Notes: a model not told the origin generated them from the letters alone. DNA of 64,000 nucleotides from Streptomyces cucumeris (GCF_024295805.1 NZ_JANCLX010000005.1:339105-403104), one strand, 5' to 3'. Shown: positions 17,033 through 25,210, counted from the first letter of the stretch. Program-made: numbers and translations.

Positions 17033-17627
17033 GCCTCCCTTGGCCGGCGTCGCCCTCCGCCGGCGGCGGCCGCCCCACGGGAACCGTCACTTCCCGCGCG
17101 ACAGCGCGAATGATGCGTACGTACCCCTCACAAGCGCACAATCCACCTCTACGCGTCGGTAGATTTATCGACTGTCAAGATGGACTTGACGCCATCTCAC
17201 CTGCGGTCGAGGGCAGTTGGCGGTGTCCGATTCCCGGTGCATCACCAACCGTCGGCGCGGTACGGCGGTTTGGGGCGGCAGGACGAGAAGAGGTACGCCG
17301 ACTCGTGGAACGCCGGTACGGCGCCAGTGGTCCAGCACAGTCCGGGCGGAGGCCGACCGGAGGCCCGTTGACGGCTCACTGGAGCGCCGCCGGAGTTTCG
17401 CTGGAGCGCCAGGGGTGGCGGTGGGGGCGGATACGACCGCGGAGCGACGCCGGTCCGATACGGCCTCGAGGTGGCCTCAAGAGCGGTTCAAGCGGAGTCC
17501 GGCGGGACGCGGGCGAACGTCAAGTGGCGCTCAGCCGCCGGTCAGGCGGTGCTCAGGGACAGACAGCGCTCAAGGGTCGGGAGTGCCCGGCGACAGGCGC
17601 GGTGCCCGGGAGCGGGACCGGGAGCGC
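17033..17627. other. Intergenic region, no gene recognised
   Basis: About 600 bases between the glmS terminator and the convergent universal stress gene. Open frames cross it on both strands, but none has codon bias, a ribosome site or recognisable protein sequence. Part of it is less GC-rich than its surroundings (about 17,105-17,200). I see no RNA gene. GGGAGCGCTC at about 17,619-17,628 partly resembles a CebR half-box but is at the end of the stress gene and probably incidental. Confidence 0.4.
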
Positions 17628-18149
17628 TCAGGGGATGACCACGACGGGCCGCTGCGCACGCCGTGCGAGCCGCCCCGCCACCGAGCCGAAGATCCGCCCC
17701 ACCAGACCGTGGGTGGAGCCGACCACGATGGCGTCGGCCGCGTACTCCCGGCCGACCTCCTCCAGCTCATGGCAGATGTCCCCGCCCCGCTCGACGAGGA
17801 CCCAGGGCACCTCGGAGAGATGGTCGGCGCAGGCCAGCTCCAGCCCCAGCACCTCGGTGCGGTGATCGGGGACATCGACGAAGACGGGCGGCTCACAGCC
17901 CGCCCATACGGTCGTCGGCAGCCGGTTGGCCACATGCACGATGATCAGGCCGGAGCCCGAGCGACGGGCCATCCCGATCGCGTAGGCGAGGGCGCGTTCG
18001 CTGGAGGTGGAGCCGTCGAATCCGACCACCACTCCGTGCTGGAACGCCGGATCGCAGGAATGACGTGTTTCTTCCGCCGCTTCGGGGTGCGCCATGTGAT
18101 CGGCGACCCGCTTGCGGTCCGCGGGTTCGGGGATTTCGTGACCGGCCAT
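17628..18149 (-). CDS. Universal stress protein family, single UspA domain
   Basis: Cytosolic alpha/beta protein of 173 residues with one Usp domain: the N-terminal strand GVVVGFDGSTSSERALAYAI near 40-59 and the C-terminal ATP-type loop ADAIVVGSTHGLVGRIFGSVAGRLARRAQRPVVVIP near 138-173, which carries a G-x2-G-x8-9-G-S-like arrangement used for nucleotide binding. The open frame extends to 18416, but that part is Pro/Arg-rich and implausible. ATG 18149 gives MAGHEIPEPADRKRV. The first 35 residues are a polar tail without homology. The target or stress signal is unknown. Confidence 0.85.
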   Translation of the reverse strand: MAGHEIPEPADRKRVADHMAHPEAAEETRHSCDPAFQHGVVVGFDGSTSSERALAYAIGMARRSGSGLIIVHVANRLPTTVWAGCEPPVFVDVPDHRTEVLGLELACADHLSEVPWVLVERGGDICHELEEVGREYAADAIVVGSTHGLVGRIFGSVAGRLARRAQRPVVVIP

Positions 18150-18589
18150 CGGTGTCTCGGCGAGAGATGTCCTCGTGCGGAGGGAATCGGCGGGGGCTCG
18201 GGTTGAGGTTGTCGGGGACGGAACTCCGCTGGAGCTCGGGGACGGGATCGAACGAACCAAATCCGTCCGGGATTCATCTTTCCAAGCCCTTACCCCTAAG
18301 GGTACGGCGCCATTCCTCGCCTGCCCAGAGGCCGCTTCGGCAGCGGAGCGCCCGAAGCGTTCCCCGGAGCATGCCGGAGGGCGGCCCGATACGCAATGCC
18401 CCAAGTGGTCCCCCATGGGGCCCTACGGTCCCTGTGCGTACGCCGTGCGGCGGCCACGCAGTGACCTCGGGGCGGGCCCGGCGTTGTAGTAGCCGCGACC
18501 GGGACGCCACCGGGCCCCGGCGGCCCGGCCGGACGTCCGGGACCGGCCCCGCCGGTGCCCGTCAGCGGCGCGAGAGGAGCCCTGCGTCC
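18150..18589. other. Divergent intergenic region with a short palindrome
   Basis: About 440 bases between the divergent stress gene and the small membrane-protein gene. TACCC-CTAA-GGGTA at 18291-18304 is a short AT-containing inverted repeat that could be an operator. The remainder shows only non-biased open frames. No RNA gene is recognised. Confidence 0.35.
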
Positions 18590-19072
18590 GTGCCCGTCCC
18601 CCGAGCCCGCGCCGTCCGCCGCACCCGGGGCGCGGCCCGCCGCGGCACCCCGGCGACCACCTCCCGCGCAGCTTCCCGTGCGGCCTCCCGCGGCCGGGCC
18701 CGCAGCCGCCCCCGCGGCCGCGCCGGGGCCGCCGCGCGGACCCCCGCCGCGCTCCCCGCCCCGGCCGCCCGGACGGCGCTCCCGCCGGCCCTCCCCGAGG
18801 CGGCCCCGGCGGACGGGACGGTGAACGAGCTGATCCGCTGGGCGGCCTTCGGCTGCGCGGTCGTTCCGTTCGTCCTCCTGCTGTGCGGGCTGCCGTGCGG
18901 GGTGGCACTGGCCGCCGCCGCGGGCCTGGCCGCGGTGACCGCCGCCAGCCGCGCCCTGCTGCGCCACTCCGAGCGGGTGGCGGCCCGGCCGGACCCGGAC
19001 GCGGGCCTCCCCCACCGGGGACGGCACGGACGTACCGGGATCGGCGCGCACCGCGGCGGACGGCACGGCTGA
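18590..19072 (+). CDS. Small membrane protein, 160 aa, hypothetical
   Basis: The open frame runs from 18065, but GTG 18590 has GAGAGGAGC about 10 bases upstream and gives a sensible protein. The first 75 residues are Arg/Ala/Pro-rich, low-complexity and basic. One or two hydrophobic segments follow (AAFGCAVVPFVLLLCG near 84-99 and VALAAAAGLAAVTAAS near 104-119), then a polar tail rich in Arg, Gly and His. This looks like a small integral membrane protein with a cytoplasmic basic region. Its position matches the short gene between usp and adpA in S. coelicolor. No function is recognised. Reality of the N-terminal half is less certain than of the membrane part. Confidence 0.55.
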   Translation: MPVPRARAVRRTRGAARRGTPATTSRAASRAASRGRARSRPRGRAGAAARTPAALPAPAARTALPPALPEAAPADGTVNELIRWAAFGCAVVPFVLLLCGLPCGVALAAAAGLAAVTAASRALLRHSERVAARPDPDAGLPHRGRHGRTGIGAHRGGRHG

Positions 19073-19100
19073 GGCGTATCCGGGCACGCACGGACCGCGA

Positions 19101-19114
19101 TGGGAGCGCTCCCG
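19101..19114. promoter_or_regulatory. CebR-like box upstream of adpA
   Basis: TGGGAGCGCTCCCG differs at one base from TGGGAGCGCTCCCA, the CebR operator found in this same window before cebE. The inner 12 bases are a perfect palindrome. It lies 29 bases after the preceding stop and 454 bases before the adpA start. It might equally serve another LacI-family protein. Confidence 0.45.
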
Positions 19115-19493
19115 GAAGAGCGCTGTGTAGTGCCGCGTACACCCTGCGGTGATGGAGTACGAGAGGGACGTACGCCTGTCGCATGACGCTTTTCTACATC
19201 TGCACCCGGCTGTTTTCGGCCAACTTCACGTCACAGTTCTTCCCTTGGCAAACAGCGTGCTCAACCGCGTTCAGGCCAGCGTAGAAAGGGGCGTGCGGTG
19301 TTCTGACCCCCTACGCGAAGTGGATGTCCGCACTAGGCGCACTTCACAGCGAGGGCTACGAGTGCAACGCTTCGTGATCGAATGCTTCGCGCCAAGTTGT
19401 CATGTCGACATAGTGGCGGGTGGTGAACTGGTCACGGCGACCACACGCGACACAGTAGATTCGATCTTGGCCATGACCGGCGGGGGAACCGTT

Positions 19494-19523
19494 CAGGACC
19501 GAGGGGAAACGTGCAGGACCGAG
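19494..19523 (+). repeat. Two direct repeats with 20-bp period before adpA
   Basis: CAGGACCGAG occurs at 19494-19503 and 19514-19523, each preceded by similar GGGGAA-type sequence. The copies are exactly two helical turns apart on the same face and end about 30 bases before the start codon. They could be a protein-binding pair or a leader RNA element. Confidence 0.6.
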
Positions 19524-19554
19524 AGGACGCGACCACCGAGGGGGGCTTAGAGCC

Positions 19555-20874
19555 ATGAGCCAGGACTCCACGACCGTACCGGAGACCTCGCGCAAGCTCT
19601 CCGGACGCCGGCGACGAGAAATCGTCGCGGTGCTGCTGTTCAGCGGCGGCCCCATTTTCGAAAGCTCCATCCCGCTCTCCGTCTTCGGTATCGACCGGCA
19701 GGACGCCGGAGTCCCGCGCTACCGACTGCTGGTGTGCGCGGGCGAAGATGTGCCACTGCGAACGACTGGCGGACTGGAACTGACCGCACCGTACGGCCTG
19801 GAGGCGCTGTCCCGGGCCGGAACCGTCGTCGTACCGGCCTGGCGGTCGATCACCCAGCCGCCACCGGCCGCGGCGCTCGACGCCCTGCGGCGCGCGCACG
19901 AGGAGGGTGCGCGGATCGTGGGCCTGTGCACCGGGGCCTTCGTCCTGGCGGCCGCCGGGCTGCTCGACGGACGCCCGGCGACCACGCACTGGATGTACGC
20001 GCCGACGCTGGCCAAACGCTATCCGTCCGTCCACGTGGATCCACGCGAACTGTTCGTGGACGACGGCGATGTACTGACCTCGGCGGGCACCGCCGCGGGG
20101 ATCGACCTGTGCCTGCACATCGTGCGCACCGACCACGGCGCCGACGCCGCGGGGGCCCTGGCCCGCCGCCTCGTCGTACCGCCGCGCCGCGGTGGAGGCC
20201 AGGAGCGCTACCTGGACAGGTCCTTACCAGAGGAGATCGGCGCGGATCCGCTCGCCGAGGTGGTGGCGTGGGCGCTTGAGCATTTGCATGAGCAGTTCGA
20301 CGTCGAAGCCCTGGCCGCCCGTGCCTATATGAGCCGTCGCACCTTCGACCGGCGTTTCCGGTCCCTCACTGGGAGCGCTCCACTCCAGTGGCTGATCACC
20401 CAGCGGGTGCTCCAGGCGCAGCGGCTCCTGGAGACCTCCGACTACTCGGTCGACGAGGTCGCCGGGCGCTGCGGCTTCCGTTCGCCGGTGGCCCTGCGCG
20501 GGCACTTCCGGCGGCAGCTGGGGTCCTCCCCGGCCGCGTACCGGGCGGCCTACCGGGCCCGCAGGCCGCAGGGCGGCTCCGCGGACCGGCCGGACCGGCT
20601 GGAGCGGCTGGAGCGGGGCGAGCGGATGGACCGGCCGGAGCGGGCCGAGGTGATCGAGCAGCGTCCGGGCGAGCACGCCCTGCCGCTGCGGCGCCCCGGA
20701 GCGCCGCTCGGTCACTCCGCGGCGCACCACCATCACGCCGCGCATCCGCACGGGGGCGCGGACCCGGGCAAACCGGAATCGGACGCCTACGCCCCACGTC
20801 TGCCCGAGCAGGCGGCGGGACGGGCTCCGGGCCGCCCGACCCTGCCCGGCCAGCGGGAACGCCCCGTAGGGTGA
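19555..20874 (+). CDS. adpA: AdpA (BldH), AraC/GlxA-family developmental master regulator
   Basis: Pleiotropic transcription factor for aerial growth and secondary metabolism, 439 residues. Residues about 25-205 form the DJ-1/PfpI-like dimerisation domain (EIVAVLLFSGGPIFESSIPLSVFG start; GLCTGAFVLAAAGLLDGRPATTHW near 120). Residues about 235-335 form the AraC DNA-binding domain with two HTHs (LAARAYMSRRTFDRRF and VAGRCGFRSPVALRGHF). Codon 224 (20224-20226) is TTA, between the domains, the conserved bldA-dependent position. The C-tail is long, with repeated DRPxRLER-type and His/Pro-rich sequence, longer than the roughly 400 residues I recall for S. griseus and S. coelicolor. GGGGGG precedes the ATG. 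ornA follows after 5 bp. Confidence 0.97.
   Translation: MSQDSTTVPETSRKLSGRRRREIVAVLLFSGGPIFESSIPLSVFGIDRQDAGVPRYRLLVCAGEDVPLRTTGGLELTAPYGLEALSRAGTVVVPAWRSITQPPPAAALDALRRAHEEGARIVGLCTGAFVLAAAGLLDGRPATTHWMYAPTLAKRYPSVHVDPRELFVDDGDVLTSAGTAAGIDLCLHIVRTDHGADAAGALARRLVVPPRRGGGQERYLDRSLPEEIGADPLAEVVAWALEHLHEQFDVEALAARAYMSRRTFDRRFRSLTGSAPLQWLITQRVLQAQRLLETSDYSVDEVAGRCGFRSPVALRGHFRRQLGSSPAAYRAAYRARRPQGGSADRPDRLERLERGERMDRPERAEVIEQRPGEHALPLRRPGAPLGHSAAHHHHAAHPHGGADPGKPESDAYAPRLPEQAAGRAPGRPTLPGQRERPVG
20370..20383. promoter_or_regulatory. CebR-like half-palindrome inside adpA
   Basis: TGGGAGCGCTCCAC matches the CebR box at 12 of 14 positions, with TGGGAGCGCTCC intact. It falls in codons 272-276 of adpA (ACT GGG AGC GCT CCA), where three of five codons end in A or T, rare in this genome. 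Binding is untested. Confidence 0.35.
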
Positions 20875-20879
20875 GACGT

Positions 20880-21488
20880 ATGAACGATCGCATGGTGTGG
20901 ATCGACTGCGAGATGACCGGGCTCTCGCTGTCGGACGACGCGCTCATCGAGGTGGCCGCGCTGGTCACGGACTCCGAGCTGAACATCCTGGGCGACGGAG
21001 TGGACATCGTTGTCCGGCCGCCCGCCGAGTCGCTGGCCACCATGCCCGAGGTGGTGCGGGAGATGCACACGGCCTCCGGCCTGCTCGCCGAACTCGACGG
21101 CGGCACCACGCTGGAGGACGCCCAGGAGAAGGTCCTGGCGTACATCCGTGAGCATGTCCCCGACGCGGGCAAGGCTCCGCTGTGCGGGAACTCGGTCGGT
21201 ACCGACCGCGGCTTCCTGCTCCGCGACATGCCCGTCCTCGAGGGCTATCTGCACTACCGGATCGTCGATGTCTCCTCGATCAAGGAGCTGGCCCGCCGCT
21301 GGTACCCGCGGGCCTACTTCAACAGCCCCAAGAAGAACGGCAACCACCGCGCGCTCGCCGATATCCATGAGTCGATCGCCGAGCTGCGCTACTACCGGGA
21401 GGCGGTCTTCGTACCGCAGCCCGGGCCGGACTCGGACACGGCGAAGTCGATCGCGGCCAAGCACGTTCTGCCCGCCCGGCACGCATGA
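20880..21488 (+). CDS. ornA: Oligoribonuclease
   Basis: 3'-5' exonuclease that degrades 2-5-nt RNA and, by family knowledge, the pGpG product of c-di-GMP breakdown. The protein has 202 residues and is cytosolic. DEDDh motifs are visible: WIDCEMTGL (near 7-15), CGNSVGTDRGFLLRDM (near 101-116) and NHRALADIHESI (near 156-167). The start ATG 20880 is 5 bp after the adpA stop, so the two genes are likely cotranscribed. The same adpA-ornA order is known in Streptomyces, where ornA affects growth and development. A hairpin at 21495-21529 closes the unit. Confidence 0.96.
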   Translation: MNDRMVWIDCEMTGLSLSDDALIEVAALVTDSELNILGDGVDIVVRPPAESLATMPEVVREMHTASGLLAELDGGTTLEDAQEKVLAYIREHVPDAGKAPLCGNSVGTDRGFLLRDMPVLEGYLHYRIVDVSSIKELARRWYPRAYFNSPKKNGNHRALADIHESIAELRYYREAVFVPQPGPDSDTAKSIAAKHVLPARHA

Positions 21489-21494
21489 TCCACC

Positions 21495-21529
21495 GCTCGC
21501 ACCCGGCGCCCCGGAAGCCGGGTGCGAGC
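21495..21529 (+). terminator. Terminator after ornA
   Basis: A perfect 13-bp inverted repeat (21495-21507 with 21517-21529) with a 9-base loop, 6 bases after the ornA stop and before the tRNA-His promoter. Confidence 0.8.
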
Positions 21530-21583
21530 ACCCCCGCCGACCCTGTACACTTTTTCTCGGCCGGTGCGGAAAGCACCGGTCAT

Positions 21584-21657
21584 GGTGGGTATAGCTCAGC
21601 TGGTAGAGCACCTGGTTGTGGTCCAGGATGTCGCGGGTTCAAGTCCCGTTACTCACC
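21584..21657 (+). tRNA. tRNA-His (GTG)
   Basis: A complete cloverleaf. The seven-base acceptor arm GTGGGTA (21585-21591) pairs with TACTCAC (21650-21656), the anticodon loop is TTGTGGT with anticodon GTG, and the T-arm reads GGGTTCAAGTCC. The extra G at 21584 pairs with discriminator C at 21657, the identity signature of tRNA-His. CCA is not encoded. Confidence 0.95.
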
Positions 21658-21666
21658 CTGAACGAG

Positions 21667-21702
21667 GAAGGCCCCCGGCCGCGGAAGCGGACGGGGGCCT
21701 TC
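21667..21702 (+). terminator. Terminator of tRNA-His
   Basis: GAAGGCCCCCG (21667-21677) pairs with CGGGGGCCTTC (21692-21702), an 11-bp stem 10 bases after the tRNA. Confidence 0.8.
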
Positions 21703-21805
21703 GTCATTCCCGGCACCGGATACCTTGCTGATCGACAAGCGTGCCGTGTCCATGTCGATGACCGGCGGCGCGGCGGTACCGGGAGAACGCGGAAAGTTGG
21801 GGGAC

Positions 21806-23257
21806 GTGGAGCTCAGGCGCACGATGGCGGCCGTTGGCGTGGTGTTGTCCTTGGGGATGGCCGTGGGGTGCGGTTCGGGGGGAGATGACGGCGACGGCCC
21901 CTCGGCGGGCGGAGCCCACCGGGACGGCGGGGGCAAAGCCGCCGCGGCCGGGCCCGTGTACCGGGGGCCCGCGATTCCCGGGCTGGCGAAGAAGCAGGCG
22001 TGGAGTCTGCCCGCGTCGGGCAACAGTGTGGCCCAGCCCTATGACCTGGGTGAGACGCTCGTCTTCCGCAAGAACCTCGCGGACAAGCCCGCGTCCTACG
22101 ACCTCATCGACTCCACAGCGGGCCAGGCCGGCATGGAGGAGAGCGAGAAGGAGCCGGGGCCGGAGGTCCTGGAGTTCCGGGACCGCGCGACGGGCGCGGA
22201 GCGCACGTCCGTGAAGGTCTCCGCCTCCGCGGTGGCGGGGGCGACCTGGCACGGTGGGACCCCGGCCGTCCAGGTCCGTACGGTGACCACCACCCCGTCC
22301 GACGGGCTCAGCAAGGAGAAGGACTCCGTCTCGATCACCGTGTACGACCCGTCCGGGAAGGTTCTGGGCACGGTCCGGCACGCGGGCGACGGCACCGGTC
22401 TGTACATCGTGGACGGCCATCTCGTGGAGAGCCGTAAGCGCGGTGCGTACGACCCCTCGCCCACCGGCGGGGGCACGGTGACCGCCACCCCGATCGGCAC
22501 CGGCGGAAAGAGCGAGAAGAAGCGGACGATCTCCGGCGTCTACGACGGCAAGGAGATCGCGGACCTCGAGGTCGGCGCCCCGCTGTTCGCCGGGAAGTAC
22601 TGCTTCGGCGTCCTCTCCGGCAAGGGTGACGGCGACAAGTCCCAGCTCGCGATGTACGAGCTGGCCTCCGGCAAGAAGGTGTGGAGCACCGAGGACATCG
22701 AGCCGCCCCGCGGAGTGCACTTCCAGGACGGTGAGCGGACCTCCTCCGACCTGCGGGTGCTGAAGGTCGACGGCGACACCGTGTACACCCGGTGGGGCAA
22801 GGGTGCCCTGAGCCCGGGTGAGCGGATCTTCGCCTCGTACAAGATCTCTTCCCGCGAGCCGCTGGCCACCGGCCCCGGCATCCGGCTGCCCAAGACCTCG
22901 CTGACCGAGGACGCGGCACCCCCCGTCCTCGACACCCGGCAGCGGCTGGCCGCCGTCGCGACCGAGAACGGGACCGCGGTGTGGAACCTGAAGACCGGTA
23001 AGGAGTACTGGGCACAGGAGGCGGGCGAGACCTCCATGACGGCCACGGAGTTCTCCCCGACCGGGGTGCTCTACGGGACCCAGGCCACGCTGGAGGACGG
23101 GAGCTCGCACACCACCGGGATCGCCGTGACGGCCCGTACCAAGAAGGTCCTGGCGAAGGAGCTCGACCAGGGGCTCGTCCCGCACTTCAACGGGACCGAC
23201 CTCGGCTGGGTCAGCACCGAGGACGGGTTCTACGTCTTCCCGTCCGCCCGGGCCTGA
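21806..23257 (+). CDS. Lipoprotein with probable beta-propeller fold
   Basis: Exported lipoprotein of 483 residues. GTG 21806, with GGAAAG about 9 bases upstream, gives a compact signal, MELRRTMAAVGVVLSLGMAV, with a lipobox Cys at residue 22 (GMAVGC). Upstream in-frame ATGs at 21752 and 21758 would spoil the signal. After a Gly/Asp/Ala linker the protein consists of repeated beta-strand blocks with motifs such as YELASGKKVWSTEDIE (near 287-302) and AVWNLKTGKEYWAQEAGE (near 391-408), the spacing and W/G pattern of PQQ-like or WD-type propellers. No enzyme site is visible. It is probably a surface sensor or scaffold, function unknown. It is monocistronic, with a terminator at 23269-23301. Confidence 0.78.
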   Translation: MELRRTMAAVGVVLSLGMAVGCGSGGDDGDGPSAGGAHRDGGGKAAAAGPVYRGPAIPGLAKKQAWSLPASGNSVAQPYDLGETLVFRKNLADKPASYDLIDSTAGQAGMEESEKEPGPEVLEFRDRATGAERTSVKVSASAVAGATWHGGTPAVQVRTVTTTPSDGLSKEKDSVSITVYDPSGKVLGTVRHAGDGTGLYIVDGHLVESRKRGAYDPSPTGGGTVTATPIGTGGKSEKKRTISGVYDGKEIADLEVGAPLFAGKYCFGVLSGKGDGDKSQLAMYELASGKKVWSTEDIEPPRGVHFQDGERTSSDLRVLKVDGDTVYTRWGKGALSPGERIFASYKISSREPLATGPGIRLPKTSLTEDAAPPVLDTRQRLAAVATENGTAVWNLKTGKEYWAQEAGETSMTATEFSPTGVLYGTQATLEDGSSHTTGIAVTARTKKVLAKELDQGLVPHFNGTDLGWVSTEDGFYVFPSARA

Positions 23258-23268
23258 CCGGAGTCGGC

Positions 23269-23301
23269 GGCCGCGCGGCGGACCTCATCCGCCGCGCGGC
23301 C
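23269..23301. terminator. Bidirectional terminator hairpin
   Basis: A perfect 14-bp stem (23269-23282 with 23288-23301) with a CCTCA loop, between the lipoprotein gene and the convergent small secreted protein gene. Confidence 0.75.
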
Positions 23302-23387
23302 CCGCACGGCACACCGAGGCGGTGCCTGGCGCTCGGGGCGGCGCGGAAGAGCCCGGCACCGCCCCGGAGGTCCCAGAACCTCAGACC

Positions 23388-23747
23388 TCAGAAGCGGCCC
23401 TTGGAGCTGTCCCTCCCGAAGATCCAGCCCTTCTTGCCATTGGGCAGCTTGGAGTAGTACCACCAGTTGCCGTGGGAGCTGTATCCACCGCAGTACGCCT
23501 TGAAGTCGTCCCCGTAGCCCAGACCCTTGACGACCTTGTAGGTCTCGCCGGGACCGCTGTGCATGTACGAGTCGTAGGCGCCCTGGGAGGCGAGGACATC
23601 GATGTGCCGCCAGTGGTTCGTGACGTTCTTGGCGCAGGCACTGCTGCCCACCGCGCTCGCCGTCGGCGCCACAGTGAGGGCTCCCGCGAACAGGGCGGCC
23701 CCCAAAGCCGCCACCGTGCCCACCCTGCGCAACCTGGTCTTGCTCAC
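23388..23747 (-). CDS. Small secreted SH3-like protein, 119 aa
   Basis: Secreted protein with a Sec signal, SKTRLRRVGTVAALGAALFAGALTVAPTASA, cleaved after ASA near residue 32. The mature part (about 87 residues) has a bacterial SH3-like pattern: an N-terminal ligand segment, HSGPGETYKVVKGLGYGDDF near 64-83, and NWWYYSKLPNGKKGWIFGRD near 94-113. Two Cys (near 38 and 86) could form one disulfide. SH3b domains usually bind peptidoglycan or stabilise extracellular proteins. The longer open frame to 24212 is rejected because GTG 23747 has AAGGAG upstream and begins the signal. Confidence 0.82.
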   Translation of the reverse strand: MSKTRLRRVGTVAALGAALFAGALTVAPTASAVGSSACAKNVTNHWRHIDVLASQGAYDSYMHSGPGETYKVVKGLGYGDDFKAYCGGYSSHGNWWYYSKLPNGKKGWIFGRDSSKGRF

Positions 23748-24003
23748 GTGCTCTCCACTCCTTGTTCGCGCCGGACGCCTCGTGGCGACCGGCGCGGAGA
23801 ACGTTAACAAGATCAACTGACACACTGCCAGCCGTGGCCGCGATGTGGTGACCAGGGACTTTCCCATTCGGGGGTGACCGTCGGGCGCGGCTGCCCCATG
23901 GGCTCGTGGGCCGCTCACCAGGCCCCCGGCCCGCGCCTCAGGGGTGTCCTGTGCGAGGCTGACGGTGTATTCGGTGCACATGTCATGAAGAACGGGGATG
24001 GGC

Positions 24004-24696
24004 ATGGCAGATGGGGAAAGCGGGCGCGCCGCAGGGCTGATCGCCGCGCAGGAGAAGGCGATCGCGCTGTTCGCCGAGATCGAGGCGCGGGGGCTGGTGG
24101 CTCCCGGCCGGGGTGAACGGGAGGTGAGCGATCTCATCCGCGACCTGGCCAACGACATGTTCGGCACCACCAAGCACTGGCACAAGCGGATCATCCGCTC
24201 CGGCCCCAACACTCTTCTGCCCTACCGGGACAACCCGCCGGACCGGACGATCGGCGAGGACGACGTGGCCTTCGCCGACTTCGGCCCGATCTTCGAGGAG
24301 TACGAGGCCGACTTCGGCCGCACCTACGTCTTCGGCGACGACCCCGACAAACACCGTCTCCTGGAGGATCTTCCGCGCATCTTCGCCGCCGGCCGCGCCG
24401 CCTTCCAGGCGGACGAGGACATCACCGGTAGGCAGCTCTACGCGGAAGTCGAACGCCTGGCCGCCGACGCGGGGTGGGACATCGGCATCTGGCACGCCGG
24501 CCACCTGGTCGGCGAGTTCCCGCACGAGACCAACGACGGGGCGAAGGCCGAGTCCTACATCACCCCCGAGAACAGCACCCCGCTGCGCCGCACCGATCGG
24601 TCCGGCCGCACCTGCCACTGGATCCTGGAGCTCCATTTCGTCAATCGGGAGAAGGGCTTCGGCGGCTTCTACGAGCAGCTCCTGGACCTGGCGTAA
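24004..24696 (+). CDS. M24-family metallopeptidase-like protein
   Basis: Cytosolic protein of 230 residues with the pita-bread fold of methionine and Xaa-Pro aminopeptidases. The start is taken at ATG 24004 with GGGGA upstream; ATG 23998 is an alternative. Candidate metal ligands: DDVAFADFGPIFEEYEADFGRTYVFG near 79-104 supplies the paired Asp residues, GIWHAGHLVGEFPHE near 162-176 the His, and the C-terminal ILELHFVNREKGFGGFYEQL near 205-225 the Glu residues. The N-terminal domain is short, so it looks like a minimal M24 protein, not a complete Xaa-Pro aminopeptidase. Related proteins in other families act as creatinase-like hydrolases. Substrate is unknown. Confidence 0.82.
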   Translation: MADGESGRAAGLIAAQEKAIALFAEIEARGLVAPGRGEREVSDLIRDLANDMFGTTKHWHKRIIRSGPNTLLPYRDNPPDRTIGEDDVAFADFGPIFEEYEADFGRTYVFGDDPDKHRLLEDLPRIFAAGRAAFQADEDITGRQLYAEVERLAADAGWDIGIWHAGHLVGEFPHETNDGAKAESYITPENSTPLRRTDRSGRTCHWILELHFVNREKGFGGFYEQLLDLA

Positions 24697-24720
24697 CCGG
24701 CGGCGTCGCCGCCGCGAGCC

Positions 24721-25086
24721 TCAGTCGTGCGTCTCGTCCGGTCCGCCCCCCTCGGACCCCTCGGACCCCTCGGACGGCTCCCTCCGCCCGCGCCGCCGCT
24801 GCCGCTTCCCGTGCCGTTCGCCCTCCTCGTGCGGCGGCGGGTGGTAGGGCCACCACGAGGTCCAGGTGAACTTGTCGCCGCCCACCCAGCGGACGATGTC
24901 GGGGTCGTCGAGGTCGACGTCGTCGAGCCCGACCGACCGGGCGATCTCGATCACGTCCAGGACCGAGTGCGCCTTGCCCGCCAGCTCACCGGCCACCTCC
25001 ACCAGCCGGTAGGGGGGCTCCCCCGGCTGGACGCCGAGCACCACGATCGACGGTCGGGTGATACGTGGGATCTCACTCTCGGTCAT
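24721..25086 (-). CDS. Conserved hypothetical protein, 121 aa
   Basis: Small cytosolic protein starting MTESEIPRITRPSIVVLG at ATG 25086. The frame is open to 25521, but that extension overlaps the divergent glycosyltransferase gene. The first 85 residues look folded (YRLVEVAGELAGKAHSVLDVIEIARSVGLDDVDLDDPDIVRWVGGDKFTW is a mixed helix pattern with an acidic DVDLDDPD run), and the last 35 are Arg/Lys-rich and then Glu/Ser/Gly repeats. It is divergent from the glycosyltransferase gene with a 124-bp gap. I do not recognise a family. Confidence 0.65.
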   Translation of the reverse strand: MTESEIPRITRPSIVVLGVQPGEPPYRLVEVAGELAGKAHSVLDVIEIARSVGLDDVDLDDPDIVRWVGGDKFTWTSWWPYHPPPHEEGERHGKRQRRRGRREPSEGSEGSEGGGPDETHD

Positions 25087-25210
25087 GGGTCCAACGTGCG
25101 GCTGACGGCCCGCCCCCGCACCCCGGGCGCCCCAGACGGGCGATCCGCGCACCCCGTGGGGCCGAGCGGGTGACACGTTCGGCGGCGGCTCCGCCACACC
25201 TGGACATACT

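Larger units (their letters stand above)
19073..19554 (+). other. adpA upstream control region
   Basis: A 482-base gene-free region before adpA. It is less GC-rich than most of the window, especially 19,170-19,480, as expected for a heavily regulated promoter. It contains a CebR-like palindrome at 19101-19114, several short inverted repeats, and a 20-bp-period direct repeat at 19494-19523 just upstream of the ribosome site. AdpA orthologues autoregulate and are controlled by other developmental regulators in this region. I did not map those sites. Confidence 0.6.

Noticed and set aside
17619..17632. CebR-like match at the 3' end of the universal stress gene
   Set aside because: Only about 10 of 14 positions fit and the second half-site is broken. 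Location at a gene end gives no regulatory sense.
17110..17865. Plus-strand frame of 251 codons after glmS
   Set aside because: It enters the universal stress gene on the opposite strand, has no ribosome site and no codon bias.
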